A stretch of 6,830 bases of DNA. Source: Ignavibacteriales bacterium CG12_big_fil_rev_8_21_14_0_65_30_8 (GTDB lineage: Bacteria; Bacteroidota; Ignavibacteria; Ignavibacteriales; Ignavibacteriaceae). The stretch spans positions 1-6,830 of the forward strand of contig PFGS01000087.1 in assembly GCA_002783525.1 (NCBI GenBank), given 5' to 3'. Shown one piece after another: positions 6,402-6,830 of the stretch. Position 1 is the first letter of the stretch. The number at the start of each line of letters is the position of its first letter. The notes below the pieces were generated by a model that worked only from the letters and a program-made list of their open reading frames with translations, did not search any database and was not told where the DNA came from. The translations under genes were made by a program, and so were the position numbers.

Positions 6402-6830
6402 ATGAAAAAGAACTTTTTTGTAACAGCAGTTCTTACTCTTTTAATACCTCTGATGTTTTCAGGCGTAATAAAAGCACAGCAGATACAGGTAGATAAGAAA
6501 ATACCTCATTACAAAAAAAACGGTAATATTAGCGGTAACGCAGGCAGCATCGGCTCAGATACTATGAATAATCTAATGACACTTTGGCTTGAGGGATTCA
6601 AAAAATATTATCCATTAGTAAATATTCAGATTGAAGGTAAAGGTTCATCGACTGCACCTCCGGCACTGATCTCAGGTACAGCTCAGTTCGGACCAATGTC
6701 AAGAATGATGAAAAATGAAGAGATAGATAAATTTGAGGCAAAGTATGGTTTCAAACCAACCACAATAAGAACATCAATGGATGCTTTGGCAGTTTTTGTG
6801 CATAAAGATAATCCTTTAAAATGTTTAAGT
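6402..6830 (+). CDS. pstS: PstS-family phosphate ABC transporter substrate-binding protein (5' part)
   Basis: Only the first 143 codons are in the window; the frame is open to the right edge. Residues 1-25 form a signal peptide (MKKNF, then a hydrophobic stretch, ending VIKA before QQ), so the protein is exported to the periplasm. The mature part shows the phosphate-binding-protein pattern: GSIGSDTMNNLM at 49-60 as the first anion-binding loop, IEGKGSSTAPPALISGTAQFGPMSR at 77-101, and DALAVFVHKDNPL at 127-139, which matches the conserved strand before the hinge in PstS proteins. It would capture phosphate for the PstCAB transporter, whose genes may follow outside the window. It is transcribed away from the nar operon and preceded by a Pho-box-like repeat, consistent with phosphate-starvation control. 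Related binding proteins for other oxyanions exist, so the substrate is inferred from family and the Pho-like site. Confidence 0.9.
   Translation, partial: MKKNFFVTAVLTLLIPLMFSGVIKAQQIQVDKKIPHYKKNGNISGNAGSIGSDTMNNLMTLWLEGFKKYYPLVNIQIEGKGSSTAPPALISGTAQFGPMSRMMKNEEIDKFEAKYGFKPTTIRTSMDALAVFVHKDNPLKCLS

Overview
The window is an AT-rich stretch of bacterial chromosome carrying the start of a respiratory nitrate reductase operon on the minus strand and, divergently, the start of a PstS-type phosphate-binding protein gene on the plus strand. The protein style, weak or missing Shine-Dalgarno sites inside the operon, and a 'GTCATTTCGA...GAGAAATCTT' intergenic repeat of a kind I associate with Bacteroidota and Ignavibacteriota suggest a member of that superphylum, most likely a facultative denitrifier of Ignavibacteria type. 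This placement is an inference from recall, not from a search.

Layout, in minus-strand transcription order: a diheme c-type cytochrome with a signal peptide and a C-terminal membrane anchor (6169-5276); a 26-base gap; narG, the complete 1206-residue molybdenum catalytic subunit (5249-1629); a 182-base spacer (1447-1628) holding a large imperfect inverted repeat and an 11-base direct repeat; then narH, the iron-sulfur subunit (1446-1), open at the window edge after 482 codons. narJ and narI would be expected beyond position 1 but cannot be seen. On the plus strand the PstS-like gene starts at 6402 and runs off the right edge after 143 codons.

NarG and NarH should form the cytoplasm-facing nitrate-reducing module: NarG has the His/Cys set for its own Fe-S cluster and the Asp that binds molybdenum, and NarH has four cysteine groups including the CxxW variant of the 3Fe-4S site. 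The leading cytochrome resembles in position and general design the NarC cytochrome of the Thermus nar operon, so nitrate reduction here may be wired to periplasmic c-type electron carriers as well as, or instead of, quinol alone.

The 232-base divergent intergenic region (6170-6401) carries separate candidate control sites: a 7-bp perfect dyad in front of the cytochrome gene, and a Pho-box-like direct repeat (TTGTAACA twice, 11-bp period) plus a longer imperfect palindrome in front of the pstS-like gene. No RNA genes, CRISPR arrays or transposase genes were seen, and no gene-free stretch exceeds 300 bases.
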